Of a DNA stretch of 29,280 bases, positions 10,405 through 19,283 are shown piece by piece. This DNA comes from Tritrichomonas foetus. Taxonomy: Eukaryota > Parabasalia > Tritrichomonadida > Tritrichomonadidae. Within the stretch, counting starts at the first letter, position 1. Each line of letters starts with the position of its first letter. Location: assembly GCA_001839685.1 (NCBI GenBank), contig MLAK01001174.1:1-29280 (forward strand), in the 5' to 3' direction. The notes under the pieces were generated by a model. It ran no database searches and was not told the DNA's origin. It worked only from the letters and a program-made list of their open reading frames with translations. The position numbers were made by a program, and so were the translations under genes.

Positions 10405-11655
10405 ATGTCAGAAGTCGGCGATTCCCTAATTAGCCGACTCGAAAAATTCAAGGAAATAACAGAATCTACGCTCAATTTCAATGAAGATCTCGCCAACCTC
10501 CTTTTTGACGAATTAAGTGATATCTTCAACAAATTGGGCTATTTTTCGCATAATTCCAACAAACAAAGCACGTCAGAACGATTAATTTTTCGCGAGATGC
10601 TCGAGCTTGCAATGATTCTCAAGGTCCGAACCAAAAATTACAAAGATATCAAAAAATACTACGAACAGCTTCGTCGCTTATATTTTGGCCACAGCGACCT
10701 TCCTGAATCCCAGCGGATGTTTCTACTGATCGATTTGACGCTTCTTGTCGATCTCGAAAATATAACCAAAAAAAATTCTCCAGTGATTTCCGGAAACGAT
10801 GAAAATCAAAATAAATCCTCAAACACAAACTATGGAAACAATGCAGACAAACAAAATTCTCAAGAAAAAATCGAACCCAACAAAGAAGACGATAGAAAGG
10901 ACGGTAAAGACGACGATAAGGAAAACGATAGAAAGGACGACAAGGAGGACGATAGAAAAGACGATAAGGAAGACGATAAGATAGACGGTAAAGAAAACGA
11001 TAGCGAAAATACTAAAGAAAACAATAAAGAGCAGAACTTGAATGATCTTTGGAGTATTGAAGACAACAAAATGGAAAATTTGGAAAATAAATTATTCGAA
11101 TTTTCATCGTCGGCTGATTCATTCTATGGAAACCTTGCTCAAGTTCAGAAGTATTATGGCTATCGAAAAGATCCTTATCTTGCATATATTATGCGTGTGG
11201 ATGAATGCATCCGCCTTGGAACGATCGAATCACTTTTCGCCATTCAAAAAGTTTCACCATCTGTACTTTTTGATAGTCTTATCGGCGATATCGTGGAAAA
11301 TGTACGCGCAAGTACTGCCAGAGATATTCTTGCTGGTGGAAAGCGGGCGGACATCGTTCGGCTGCAGAAGCTGCTTCATTTTCATCGAATCGAAGACGCG
11401 TGGAATCTGCTTCGCTCGCTTGGATGCAAAGTCAGCAACAATGGTGAAGTGATTGGACCTCCCACAAACTCCATTATTAATAATTATGATGATACAGACC
11501 AGCAAGAAACAGAAAAAAAATCTATCAAAAGTGAAACGAAAAATGAAAAACAAGATTATTCGAAAGAATATGAAGAAAATAATAGAAAAAGATGCAAAAG
11601 CATTAGTCGGACTTTTATGGTGGCAAAAAGGCTTTTAACTGTAAATAAATTGTGA
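10405..11655 (+). CDS. RPN12: divergent 26S proteasome subunit Rpn12 (PSMD8-like)
   Basis: A 416-residue protein that follows the Rpn12/PSMD8 lid subunit in two blocks. Residues 28-118 (LANLLFDELSDIFNKLGYF, then KKYYEQLRRLYFGHSDLPES) match the helical N-terminal half, where human PSMD8 has LKCYYFDYKEQLPES. Residues 222-347 (YLAYIMRVDECIRLGTIESL, then a winged-helix-like RLQKLLHFHRIEDAWNLLRSLG) match the CSN8/PSD8/eIF3K half. Between them lies about 100 residues of Asn-rich and then Lys/Asp/Arg-rich sequence with repeated RKDDKEDD units. The C-terminal 65 residues are charged and do not resemble the usual Rpn12 tail. CSN8 or eIF3k would be alternatives, but the YYxDYxxxLPES-like segment favours Rpn12. 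Based on remembered family sequence, not an alignment. Confidence 0.68.
   Translation: MSEVGDSLISRLEKFKEITESTLNFNEDLANLLFDELSDIFNKLGYFSHNSNKQSTSERLIFREMLELAMILKVRTKNYKDIKKYYEQLRRLYFGHSDLPESQRMFLLIDLTLLVDLENITKKNSPVISGNDENQNKSSNTNYGNNADKQNSQEKIEPNKEDDRKDGKDDDKENDRKDDKEDDRKDDKEDDKIDGKENDSENTKENNKEQNLNDLWSIEDNKMENLENKLFEFSSSADSFYGNLAQVQKYYGYRKDPYLAYIMRVDECIRLGTIESLFAIQKVSPSVLFDSLIGDIVENVRASTARDILAGGKRADIVRLQKLLHFHRIEDAWNLLRSLGCKVSNNGEVIGPPTNSIINNYDDTDQQETEKKSIKSETKNEKQDYSKEYEENNRKRCKSISRTFMVAKRLLTVNKL
10888..10998 (+). repeat. in-frame charged repeat tract inside Rpn12
   Basis: Residues 162-198 are encoded by degenerate tandem units of GAYGATARRAARGAC type giving (D/E)DRKDDKE. The tract is purine-rich on the coding strand and makes a salt-bridge-rich, probably helical or extended linker. 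It appears expanded by repeat slippage while keeping the frame. Confidence 0.75.
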
Positions 11656-12047
11656 TTGTTTTATAAAAATTATTTGAGAATATGTGTTAACTTTTCTAAT
11701 CTATTTTACCTCTTTCTATTTTATCTCTTTCTATTCTATCTATTTCTATTTTATCTCTTTCTATTCCTAATATTAAGATTCTGCTTAGAAAATGAGTGAA
11801 TCTCAGAATACTTCTTTGTAAGAGATCATTAAACTAAATGAGAAGGAGTCACATACAATTTTAGAAAACAATTCAAATATCAACAATAAATACAAAGGCA
11901 TTCGGTTCCATTAATATTTTTCGTTATCTTTGTTGAATTTTCCTTTTGGAGAATAATTCCAACCATTCAAAATTAGGTATTTTAGAACACTTTGAATTAT
12001 TTGGGAAATATAATTGATATAAATTAGAAACACAAACAGAATTTTAT
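11656..12047. other. convergent spacer between Rpn12 and Sec7 genes
   Basis: The two genes converge here, so the segment holds both 3' flanks. Apart from the 15-bp pyrimidine-rich tandem repeat at 11710-11769, no coding or RNA signal is seen. Confidence 0.5.
11710..11769 (+). repeat. 15-bp pyrimidine minisatellite, four copies
   Basis: Four tandem units of CTCTTTCTATTTTAT with single-base changes lie 55 bases after the Rpn12 stop. Similar CTTTCT-rich tracts follow eS1 and the plus-strand Vps24 gene. Confidence 0.75.
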
Positions 12048-15000
12048 TTATGCAATATTTTGCTCTTCAATGAAGAGTTTCTGTGAAGTATCTGCTAATT
12101 CTTTCGCGAGTTCACGAATTGGTCTTGATTCATTCAAGAAGAAAGCAAAAACAGTTCTTTGAAATTCAATCTTCTTGCACCTTATATATTTATATTCACA
12201 CTTTTTCATTTCACTTGTAACAAAGTGCAGAAGATCTTTTGCAGCATCATTTGTCTGCGAATTAATGAACATTAAAACTGCAATTATTATATCAGCTGTT
12301 GATATATCATACTTTTTATTCATTTCTTTAGAATAGTATTGTTCAGTCACTGAAATAAGAATTTCAAAGCCTTTTCTTACAAGTTGTGGTGATTGAAGAT
12401 TCATTGATTGCTTAATGCAAAATATAATAACATCATAAAATGCAACACTCGGTCGAATATTACTATACAAAGTAAGAAGCATCTCTGGTTTTACAGCACC
12501 ACTATTGAAGATCATTTCAAGCATTTGGGTAGAAATTCTTTGAAGAACTTCTGATGAATCCTCTGAGCCTGCAAGGGTAACGATTTCACGTGTGAGTGGA
12601 TCAAGAACCTCTCCATCATTCACTTCAATGAACATTAAAGTGATTTGTGGAATAAGTGAAAGCGATTTTTCACCTGCTGCTGGAAGAAGTGTTCGAAAAA
12701 CTTCTTGCATGAGTTGAACTTGTAATTCTTTCTTTGGTGTTGCAAAAAGTGGTAAAATATACATATTTTCTATTGATTCCCATGGTTCACTATCATATTT
12801 AAGAACCAATAAGAAATACAAATTTGCTGCAAGTGCCATAACTTCCTTGGATGTACTATTTAATGCAATTTGCACGATATTAAACAGGCTTGGCGTTATT
12901 GGTTGCACTTTCAAAGCAAATGCAATAGAAAATGACATTGAAGATACAATAATGTCTGGAAATACATTCTGTGTTGCCATTTTTATTAATACAACTGTTG
13001 CTTTGGAGCTATAAATATCTGGAATTGTAGCAACAGCAGATTCAAGCATTTCAAATGAATGTTGAACGATTTCACTTGATTTGTCTGTTGCAGCAATTTC
13101 AAAAATATCCAAAAGCGCGTCCCAGGCTTTATTTAATGGAACTTCACCAATTAAATGACTTAATGCAGCAATTATGAATCTTCTTGGTTCATATAATGAT
13201 TGATTTTGGAATATAGTACAATATGGCATCAGAGTTTCGTATTGGAAATGTTTCCACTTATCACTATCTTCTGTAACTGCTGTGACAACTCGAACAAGTT
13301 GTCGAACAGTGAACATTGCTATTTCATTATGTGCCAAACAACCAACACGACAAAAATGTGAATTAAATATGTTCCAAGATTGGGACCAAACAAATCTAAC
13401 TCGATTTACATTTGCAATTGCAATATCAACGATTTTTTGGAAAGAATAAAGTGATGGTGGATTCATAAAAACTTCTGATATAGAAACACGACAAATGCAA
13501 TTTAAGAAAGAAATGTAAGAAAAGCGATTCAGTTGAGTTGCACTTTCGTAAACTTGCTCGATTTTATCAACCGGTAAATTAATTACTGATTCCATTGGTG
13601 TTAATTGAATATCTTGTTCCACTGGTTTTGCACCATCCAATGGACTTGAATTTCTCATTAGTGTTGAAAACAATTCAAGGATTGGTAGCCAGGCAGTATC
13701 ACCAAGTTCATTAGCATCTTCTTTACATATTTTTAAGATTGATTCGATTCCAGCAATTCTTCGTTGATCACTTTCAGCTGTTGTAGAAAATACACAAATG
13801 AAAGAAATGACAGATTCAAGTTCTTTCGTCATTCGAAAATGGGACAAGAAAAAGACAAGTCTTTGTTGTCCTTGTAAAGCTAAAGAAACAGTAGTATCAT
13901 CTGGAATTTCTTGAATGCAAAGTGAAAATGCAGCAAAAAGTGTAGACCAGAGTCTATCAAATGCTAAATATAAAATTTCTCTGGTAATGGTTACATTTTT
14001 CTGTTCTTGACTCATTAGACGCTGTAATTGTTTCTTTCCACGTCGTTTCAAAGTTGCAGCTTCTGCATAAGGTGAAAGTGATCCATCCTTCATTGGTTTT
14101 GCAACAATTCTAGAATAGATCTCACGTAATGTCGAAATTTCTACTTCACAAGCTTCTTTAACATTTCTAGTATTATCAATCCATTCATCACAAGTTATTT
14201 TCCTAACAACGTTTGTATTATGAATATCAGTGTGAAGCATAATGATTGAGAATGAAAGTACGTAAGCTGCATCTTCACTCATTGTTGGGTTATCAGTATG
14301 ATATTTCGAAGCGAATGAAAGCATGACTCGATCAATTTGTTGAGATTCTCCAGGAAGTCTAAATTGTGAACAAAGTTCCCTCAAAGCATTATCGATTGAC
14401 ATTTTTGTGAAATTGAAGGTCTTAATATATTCATTCAAAATTTCTGCATTTTCAGGTCTTCCTAAAAAGTCACTAACTACTGCAGGCTCAAGAAGTTGAC
14501 AATCTTTAATGAATTGTGCTAAAGAAGGTGGATTATTTTCAGCTAAGCCGGAATTAATAATTGATAAAACTCCTTTCTTTGGGGATTTATTAAAAGCTTT
14601 TGCACAACCTTCAACTGTCATTTTCTTATCAAGAACTTCACGTTCTTGACTAACAATATCAGCATACTGAGGATCATTTTCAGCTTTATTTTCATTTTTA
14701 TTTTCAATATTGTTTTCATCTTCATTACTATTATCATTTGAGTTTTTATTTTCTTGAAGTTTCATAAAGAATTTCTGGAATGAATTTAAAGATTTATTCA
14801 AAAATGCAAGACATGAATTAACTTTGGGTGGATTAACTACATTGTCCATTGCCATTTTAGAAATTGCTTGGTAGACTGTTTCAAATACTCTTTTACATTC
14901 TGTTGATGAGCAATCACAAATTGCGAACACAGAAATCAAATAAGGACTTTCATGAGATCCACAAAACTTAGAAAGAAGAGAAAGAGCACGAAGTGCTGAA

Positions 15001-15890
15001 TCGTTTTGTGCTTCAATAGCTGGAGTTATCATTTGGTCAATGATTGTTGGAAATGAAGCTAAAACAGGTTGACCAATTCCAACGAAACGTGTGAAAAAGT
15101 CAGAAATTGAAGGAAAAACCGAATCTGGGGCATTTAAAGAGTATTGAATGAATAATTGCGGAATTTCAACAAGTAAAATATGTTGATAAGATTCACATTC
15201 TTTGAATTGTGGAGCTGCATCAAAAACGATCGATTCTAATAAAGAAATTATTAATTTTGCAGTTTCTGGACAAATATTTTCATTTTGAATGCATTTGACA
15301 AGCGATCCAGCAGATGATTTTATATCTAAGCAAATATAATCATCAACTTTTTCTGAGGATCGAGAAGCAAGGGATTCGAGATTGTGAAGAAAACGTTTGA
15401 TGACCCCTTCAATATTTTTTCGAGCATGCTCGTTTGAATGCTTACTGTGAACAGCAAACAAATTATTAAATAAAAACAAAATTTCGGCATTATGAATGTA
15501 AAGTTGCTGATTTGATGATAATAAAAAATATGACAAGCATTGGCAAGCTTCCGTAAATAACGAGGATTTTGACTTGACCGTAGTAATTATACCGATAAGA
15601 GACTTCAAAAGCATTGATGAGTGATTCGCTGATAAAAAGAAATCGAATTGCTTCGATGTAAACAAATCTTGAAAAGCGTGTATACAGATTGATTGAACTT
15701 CGGGATTTTTATCTTCAACGTGACTGATTAGGAGCTCTAACGATGGCTCTATATCTGGGAATTGAAATCCTTCTTTCGCATTTTTCACCAAGGCTTTCAA
15801 AGCTTTGTCTTTCTTTGAAGATGCTATCTTTTCGAGGTCTTTGATAAACGGCGTGATTAAAAATATCTGATCTTTTATCGAGTCAGTCAT
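12048..15890 (-). CDS. Sec7/BIG-type ARF guanine nucleotide exchange factor
   Basis: A 1280-residue protein. The Sec7 domain lies at about 415-605 and has both catalytic motifs: FRLPGESQQIDRV with the glutamic finger at Glu515, and MLHTDIHNTNV near 553. The lead-in CAKAFNKSPKKGVLSII is typical of the BIG/Sec7 class. Such proteins load GTP on ARF GTPases at the trans-Golgi and endosomes. The N-terminal 375 residues correspond to the DCB-HUS region; a short Asn/Glu low-complexity stretch (about 378-405) separates it from Sec7. The C-terminal 670 residues are helical HDS-type repeats. At 1280 residues it is shorter than the animal and yeast BIG/Sec7 proteins, with a reduced C-terminal array. The stop is in TAAATAAA, and an initiator-like TCATATAAA lies about 15 bases before the ATG. 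Confidence 0.92.
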   Translation of the reverse strand: MTDSIKDQIFLITPFIKDLEKIASSKKDKALKALVKNAKEGFQFPDIEPSLELLISHVEDKNPEVQSICIHAFQDLFTSKQFDFFLSANHSSMLLKSLIGIITTVKSKSSLFTEACQCLSYFLLSSNQQLYIHNAEILFLFNNLFAVHSKHSNEHARKNIEGVIKRFLHNLESLASRSSEKVDDYICLDIKSSAGSLVKCIQNENICPETAKLIISLLESIVFDAAPQFKECESYQHILLVEIPQLFIQYSLNAPDSVFPSISDFFTRFVGIGQPVLASFPTIIDQMITPAIEAQNDSALRALSLLSKFCGSHESPYLISVFAICDCSSTECKRVFETVYQAISKMAMDNVVNPPKVNSCLAFLNKSLNSFQKFFMKLQENKNSNDNSNEDENNIENKNENKAENDPQYADIVSQEREVLDKKMTVEGCAKAFNKSPKKGVLSIINSGLAENNPPSLAQFIKDCQLLEPAVVSDFLGRPENAEILNEYIKTFNFTKMSIDNALRELCSQFRLPGESQQIDRVMLSFASKYHTDNPTMSEDAAYVLSFSIIMLHTDIHNTNVVRKITCDEWIDNTRNVKEACEVEISTLREIYSRIVAKPMKDGSLSPYAEAATLKRRGKKQLQRLMSQEQKNVTITREILYLAFDRLWSTLFAAFSLCIQEIPDDTTVSLALQGQQRLVFFLSHFRMTKELESVISFICVFSTTAESDQRRIAGIESILKICKEDANELGDTAWLPILELFSTLMRNSSPLDGAKPVEQDIQLTPMESVINLPVDKIEQVYESATQLNRFSYISFLNCICRVSISEVFMNPPSLYSFQKIVDIAIANVNRVRFVWSQSWNIFNSHFCRVGCLAHNEIAMFTVRQLVRVVTAVTEDSDKWKHFQYETLMPYCTIFQNQSLYEPRRFIIAALSHLIGEVPLNKAWDALLDIFEIAATDKSSEIVQHSFEMLESAVATIPDIYSSKATVVLIKMATQNVFPDIIVSSMSFSIAFALKVQPITPSLFNIVQIALNSTSKEVMALAANLYFLLVLKYDSEPWESIENMYILPLFATPKKELQVQLMQEVFRTLLPAAGEKSLSLIPQITLMFIEVNDGEVLDPLTREIVTLAGSEDSSEVLQRISTQMLEMIFNSGAVKPEMLLTLYSNIRPSVAFYDVIIFCIKQSMNLQSPQLVRKGFEILISVTEQYYSKEMNKKYDISTADIIIAVLMFINSQTNDAAKDLLHFVTSEMKKCEYKYIRCKKIEFQRTVFAFFLNESRPIRELAKELADTSQKLFIEEQNIA

Positions 15891-15904
15891 TCAATTTATA
15901 ATAA

Positions 15905-15913
15905 TTTATATGA
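15905..15913 (-). promoter_or_regulatory. initiator-like TCATATAAA of the Sec7 gene
   Basis: The minus strand reads TCATATAAA from 15913 down to 15905, shortly before the ATG at 15890. It fits the TCA(+1)YWY initiator pattern. Confidence 0.45.
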
Positions 15914-16743
15914 ACAGATATGCATTCAAAATATTGAATAATATATATTCAAATACTGTTGATCAAAGGGAAAAAAATTACATCATTGTGAATCAAATCG
16001 ATTAGAAAAAAATCATATTTTATTTTAACATTTCATGAGTGTGGAATCAATCCTAGTTCCTCCTTGATACCAGCCTTAAGCCATAAGTTGTAGAAGGTGT
16101 CTTTCAACAAAGAAAACTAATCGGAATGAAAAAATGCGAACTAAACAAACACTGTATTATTCATTTTTGTAATAAATAGTGCACAGTGTTCAAATTATGC
16201 TAAAATGATGCTCGCTTTTCTCAATTGATTCATGAACAGTTGATGAAGTGTTTTAAGTGTGCCAAAGAAAAAAATATGTGCTAAATGATACGTTTGAAAT
16301 CAAGTATAACACTTTACTTTTCTGGAAATGTCTAATATCATCAATGACCTTCAATCCTGCGAAACCAGATGATGTGGCTGTTTTATGGTATTATTGGATT
16401 CCACTCTTTTTTATTTATACATACAAATTTTCTTAACATTATGTTGATACTCACTAAGAACAATGCAATTGTAACAATTGACTATATTCATCCATATTTT
16501 CACTGATTTAATGCATGTATGATTCAATACATCTATTAATAAATATACCTATGCTGAAAAGGTTTTTACTGTTAAATTGTGGTCAACAAAATGATTTTAT
16601 TTGTGATTTCACAGACTATCGTCTTTCAAATGTGACATGAAGTACATGACCAAGTTGATTTTATTGATAGGGTTTGCGTGTATGACCAGTGTTTGAACAA
16701 ATTATGCAAAATACCAATATATAATAATTTAATAAAAAGCTTT
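15914..16743. other. intergenic region with possible relic
   Basis: No intact gene. Short open stretches on the minus strand between 16033 and 16390 look protein-like and are listed as a possible decayed gene. The rest is AT-rich with no recognised signal. Confidence 0.4.
16033..16390 (-). pseudogene. possible decayed minus-strand gene
   Basis: Two minus-strand open stretches in different frames look less AT-driven than their surroundings. The first (16390-16253) reads GFAGLKVIDDIRHFQKSK and ends at a stop. The second (16116-16033) reads NLWLKAGIKEELGLIPHS and ends at TGA. They are separated by a stop-rich segment and have no start codon or promoter. No family is recognised; a transposase or host-gene relic are both possible, and so is chance. 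Confidence 0.25.
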
Positions 16744-16840
16744 ATTGGAGTCTCCACCATGAAGTGTTTATTCGTAGAGAGAAATCCAAATGTTTTGATT
16801 TTCGTTCTCCAAAAACATTTCGGGCATGATCGCAAAACCC
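16744..16840 (+). repeat. dispersed repeat, copy A (97 bp)
   Basis: This segment aligns along its length with 18344-18440: both begin ATTGGAG, share AAGTGTTTATTYGTAGAGA and GATTTTCGTTYYCC, and end GGGCAT followed by CGC/GCG and CCC. It lies 166 bases beyond the stop of the proteasome beta4 gene. No TIRs, direct flanking repeats or intact reading frame are obvious. Confidence 0.7.
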
Positions 16841-16895
16841 ATGTTATTGATGATGACAAAAAAAGCATGATTAGAGTTGAAAATCAAATCTAATG

Positions 16896-16968
<73 letters not shown>
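16896..16968 (+). repeat. 73-base poly(A) homopolymer
   Basis: An uninterrupted run of 73 A residues, 55 bases after dispersed repeat copy A and 38 bases beyond the beta4 stop. The flanks are GAAAATCA on the left and TGATTTTC on the right, which are inverted. On the other strand it is a poly(T) run immediately downstream of the beta4 gene. It may be the tail of a retroposed sequence, a slippage product, or partly an assembly artefact. Confidence 0.9.
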
Positions 16969-16970
<2 letters not shown>

Positions 16971-17006
16971 TGATTTTCAAATCACAAAAAATTATAAAGA
17001 AAACTT

Positions 17007-17582
17007 TTAATCAAGATTAATTTTTTGAATTCCGTTAGCATCAATCAACTTCACGATGAATCCATGCGGTGCGATGGTGAATCTCTGTTTAATTTGGTCG
17101 AGTGCCTTTTTCATAACCTCCTTTCCCTTTTCGAGAGACATGTTCTCTTCATAGAATTTATCGAATACTGAAAGGACGAAATATGCGCAGTAGCCCTGGG
17201 CTCCAAATGGAATCTTTTGTCTTGTGCCGAGATAGTCTAAATAGTAAAGGGATGGCTTTTCGTCGTAGCCGGCAAGAAGCATATTAACCTGGTATGGATT
17301 CTTGCGGACGGCTTTGGCCATCTCGTTTCTGATATAGTGCGAAATTGCGTCGGTTGTAAGTTCGACTGAATTGATGAATTTGTAGAGGGCGACGTTACCA
17401 ATAATGTATTCGGATAACTGTAAGGCGTCTCCTGTTTCGCCTGCGAGAGCAAGCGCGTTATGTTTTCCGATCTCTGCAATACGATCGTATTCTTCGCTCA
17501 TGCAAATAATTGATGAAGAAACTGAGGAATCGGCAGCGATTAAAACCCAATCTGGTCCGCAAAGTCCAACAATGCTAAGCAT
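17007..17582 (-). CDS. 20S proteasome beta4 subunit (PSMB2/Pre1-like)
   Basis: A 191-residue protein starting MLSIVGLCGPDWVLIAAD, the short non-catalytic start typical of beta4: there is no propeptide and no active Thr1. Diagnostic segments are GETGDALQLSEYIIGNVALY, YQVNMLLAGYDEKPSLYYLD and the C-terminal KQRFTIAPHGFIVKLID, which parallel human PSMB2 throughout. Length is the usual one for the family. It occupies the beta ring of the 20S core as a structural subunit. The stop is within TTAAAAG, giving a TAAA signal, and a TCACTTTTAA initiator lies about 20 bases before the ATG. It and the Rpn12-like gene, 5 kb away, are the two proteasome genes in the window. Confidence 0.93.
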   Translation of the reverse strand: MLSIVGLCGPDWVLIAADSSVSSSIICMSEEYDRIAEIGKHNALALAGETGDALQLSEYIIGNVALYKFINSVELTTDAISHYIRNEMAKAVRKNPYQVNMLLAGYDEKPSLYYLDYLGTRQKIPFGAQGYCAYFVLSVFDKFYEENMSLEKGKEVMKKALDQIKQRFTIAPHGFIVKLIDANGIQKINLD

Positions 17583-17603
17583 TTGATTATATTAAGATTT
17601 TTT

Positions 17604-17613
17604 TTAAAAGTGA
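17604..17613 (-). promoter_or_regulatory. initiator TCACTTTTAA of proteasome beta4
   Basis: The minus strand reads TCACTTTTAA from 17613 to 17604, followed by an A-rich leader to the ATG at 17582. Sequence and spacing fit the parabasalid initiator. Confidence 0.5.
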
Positions 17614-17828
17614 CAACCTGACCAACTTTGGGAAATTTGTCATGTTATATGAAAAATATTCTGATTTTCCTGTCTTTTTGAAAGCCAAACTTTTTCAATA
17701 ATCACAAATCAAAGTTGTTCGAACAACATACGAATCATTGAAATCACATTTTAGAATAATTGACCTACCAAAGCTCACAGTTAGAATTCTAACAATATAT
17801 AGGATAAGCAGTTAAATAGAGTTCCTGT

Positions 17829-17860
17829 TTATGCCCAAAATGATTTCGGAAAACGAAAAT
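17829..17860 (-). repeat. dispersed repeat, copy C (32-bp core, inverted)
   Basis: The reverse complement matches the 3' core of copy B at 30 of 32 positions, from ATTTTCGTTT to CATTTTGGGCATAA. It lies upstream of proteasome beta4 in the opposite orientation to copies A and B. Confidence 0.7.
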
Positions 17861-18343
17861 TGGACTGGCAAAAATCTCGACTGTGTTAAACAGTGGAGAA
17901 AATTACTATTTAACATTGATATTTACTATTTAACATTATTTTAATTTTATGCGCATTAAAGTGATTTCATTTTGATCAAAAATCACAAAAATTGAAAATG
18001 CATTTAAAAATGCATTTTATGTTTTGAGAAATTACTCTATTATAAGTTGAATGAGAATTATAAAATTTATAATGAATGTTCATGATGTATGTTTCTAATT
18101 AATGTAAATACGTAAATAAAGAAATAATAATAATAATAAAAAATAAAAATAGCTTATAAATGATTAAAAAGCTAAATGGGGGTGAGTTTATGTGCAAAAT
18201 TGTTCAACAAGAAAACTTTTCTTGACCAAAATACAAACCATGTGCATTCTAACACATACTTTTAATGCACAAACACTTTCTTCCACAACATTAAATAAAA
18301 GATACATCATAAAATATGTTCTCTTCATTCGCAAAAAAAATTC
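17861..18343. other. AT-rich spacer, no gene seen
   Basis: Contains duplicated strings (ATTTACTATTTAACATT near 17910-17940; AAAATGCATTTTA near 17997-18020) and an AATAATAATAATAATAA run near 18125. No coding frame or RNA gene is recognised. Confidence 0.5.
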
Positions 18344-18440
18344 ATTGGAGTATATGCGATATTAAGTGTTTATTTGTAGAGAAATCCTTAGGCCCACGAT
18401 TTTCGTTTCCCAAAATCATTTTGGGCATAAGCGAGATCCC
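18344..18440 (+). repeat. dispersed repeat, copy B (97 bp)
   Basis: Roughly three-quarters identical to copy A over the same 97-base length. Its core CCCAAAATCATTTTGGG is a perfect 8-bp-arm palindrome around a central C. It lies about 90 bases beyond the stop of the unknown secreted-protein gene, the same kind of position copy A holds beyond beta4. Confidence 0.7.
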
Positions 18441-18531
18441 TAACATTAAACATTCTTCAGGATTTTCAAAAGAAATAAATAAATAATAATAACACAATTA
18501 GTAGTTTGAACCTTATTCTAAATTTTTAAAT

Positions 18532-19131
18532 TTAACTCACAATGTGAAAAGGCGAGAGGCATAAATATTCAGAATCTTTGTTGTTATTGAAAGCCTCCAC
18601 TTCAAGTTTATCAAATTTGATTTTCTGATCACCAAAATGAATTGTATTCTCACTAGATGTTATGTTGATGAAATCTGTTTTGAATTGAACTTCATTTTTG
18701 AATAAAAATGTAAATTTTAGCACATTTGGTGAGCATGAATAAATTTGTTGGTGTGGAATCGAAATATAATAAGTTTTTGATGGATTCTGTGGAGCAAAAG
18801 TAAATAAAGCAAAAGGATTATCAAACAAAAAACAATTTTCACAATTATTGTTGATAGTATCTTTTTTCTTATTAAATAAATAAGATAAAACCTTTTTAGT
18901 ATTTTGATAGAATGTTTTTGGTCCACCAATTTTGGAAATATTTGTTAATAGAAGTTTAATTTTTGTGCCTGCTGGTGGATATATTTCAAACGAGTCTAAA
19001 ACTTTCACTATTTCTTTATCAAGTGTTTTAAAATCTGATAATTCACACGAAAACTTCAGAAATAAAAGAAAAATCATGAAAATCTTTCTCAAGAAGCGAG
19101 ATTTTGGAGAGAAATGTGGTATGAAAACCAT
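18532..19131 (-). CDS. unknown secreted or membrane-anchored small protein
   Basis: A 199-residue protein of no recognised family. A hydrophobic segment at about 17-28 (IFMIFLLFLKFSC) after a basic N-terminus (SPKSRFLRK) looks like a signal peptide or anchor; an internal ATG at residue 19 would give a more compact signal peptide. The remainder is Lys/Asn/Phe-rich and probably beta-stranded, with a CENC pair at about 95-98. The start at 19131 is the first ATG after a good initiator, TCATTATA. The stop is in TTAAAT, giving TAAA. The promoter, leader and signal-like N-terminus argue for a real gene. Confidence 0.6.
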   Translation of the reverse strand: MVFIPHFSPKSRFLRKIFMIFLLFLKFSCELSDFKTLDKEIVKVLDSFEIYPPAGTKIKLLLTNISKIGGPKTFYQNTKKVLSYLFNKKKDTINNNCENCFLFDNPFALFTFAPQNPSKTYYISIPHQQIYSCSPNVLKFTFLFKNEVQFKTDFINITSSENTIHFGDQKIKFDKLEVEAFNNNKDSEYLCLSPFHIVS

Positions 19132-19153
19132 ACCGTAAACTATTCAAACCCTT

Positions 19154-19161
19154 TATAATGA
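19154..19161 (-). promoter_or_regulatory. initiator TCATTATA of the secreted-protein gene
   Basis: The minus strand reads TCATTATA about 23 bases before the ATG at 19131, matching the parabasalid initiator closely. It also sits only 120 bases from the divergent eS1 start. Confidence 0.55.
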
Positions 19162-19272
19162 TCATAGGTGAAAATAAGGTGTAATGTGAATTGGCCATAC
19201 TATGAAAATAAAATTTCGTCACTTTTTTGTTTGTTTCTATAGAAAAAGTGATTCGAATTTAGCGGTTTGGTC

Positions 19273-19283
19273 GGCCTTTTAAG
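19273..19283 (+). promoter_or_regulatory. core promoter element GGCCTTTTAAG of eS1
   Basis: GGCCTTTTAAG abuts the ATG at 19284. It resembles the CCTTTT-type element reported to overlap the start site in Trichomonas vaginalis genes, and the GGCCGTTTAAT blocks at 4407 and 27583. No TCA initiator is visible, so this element may replace it. Confidence 0.5.

Noticed and set aside
10860..11069. Ser/Leu-rich minus-strand frame
   Set aside because: Antisense shadow of the charged repeat in the Rpn12-like gene.
16768..16980. Poly-Phe minus-strand frame and the overlapping 71-codon plus frame
   Set aside because: Translations of the 73-base A tract and of dispersed repeat copy A; no evidence of a protein.
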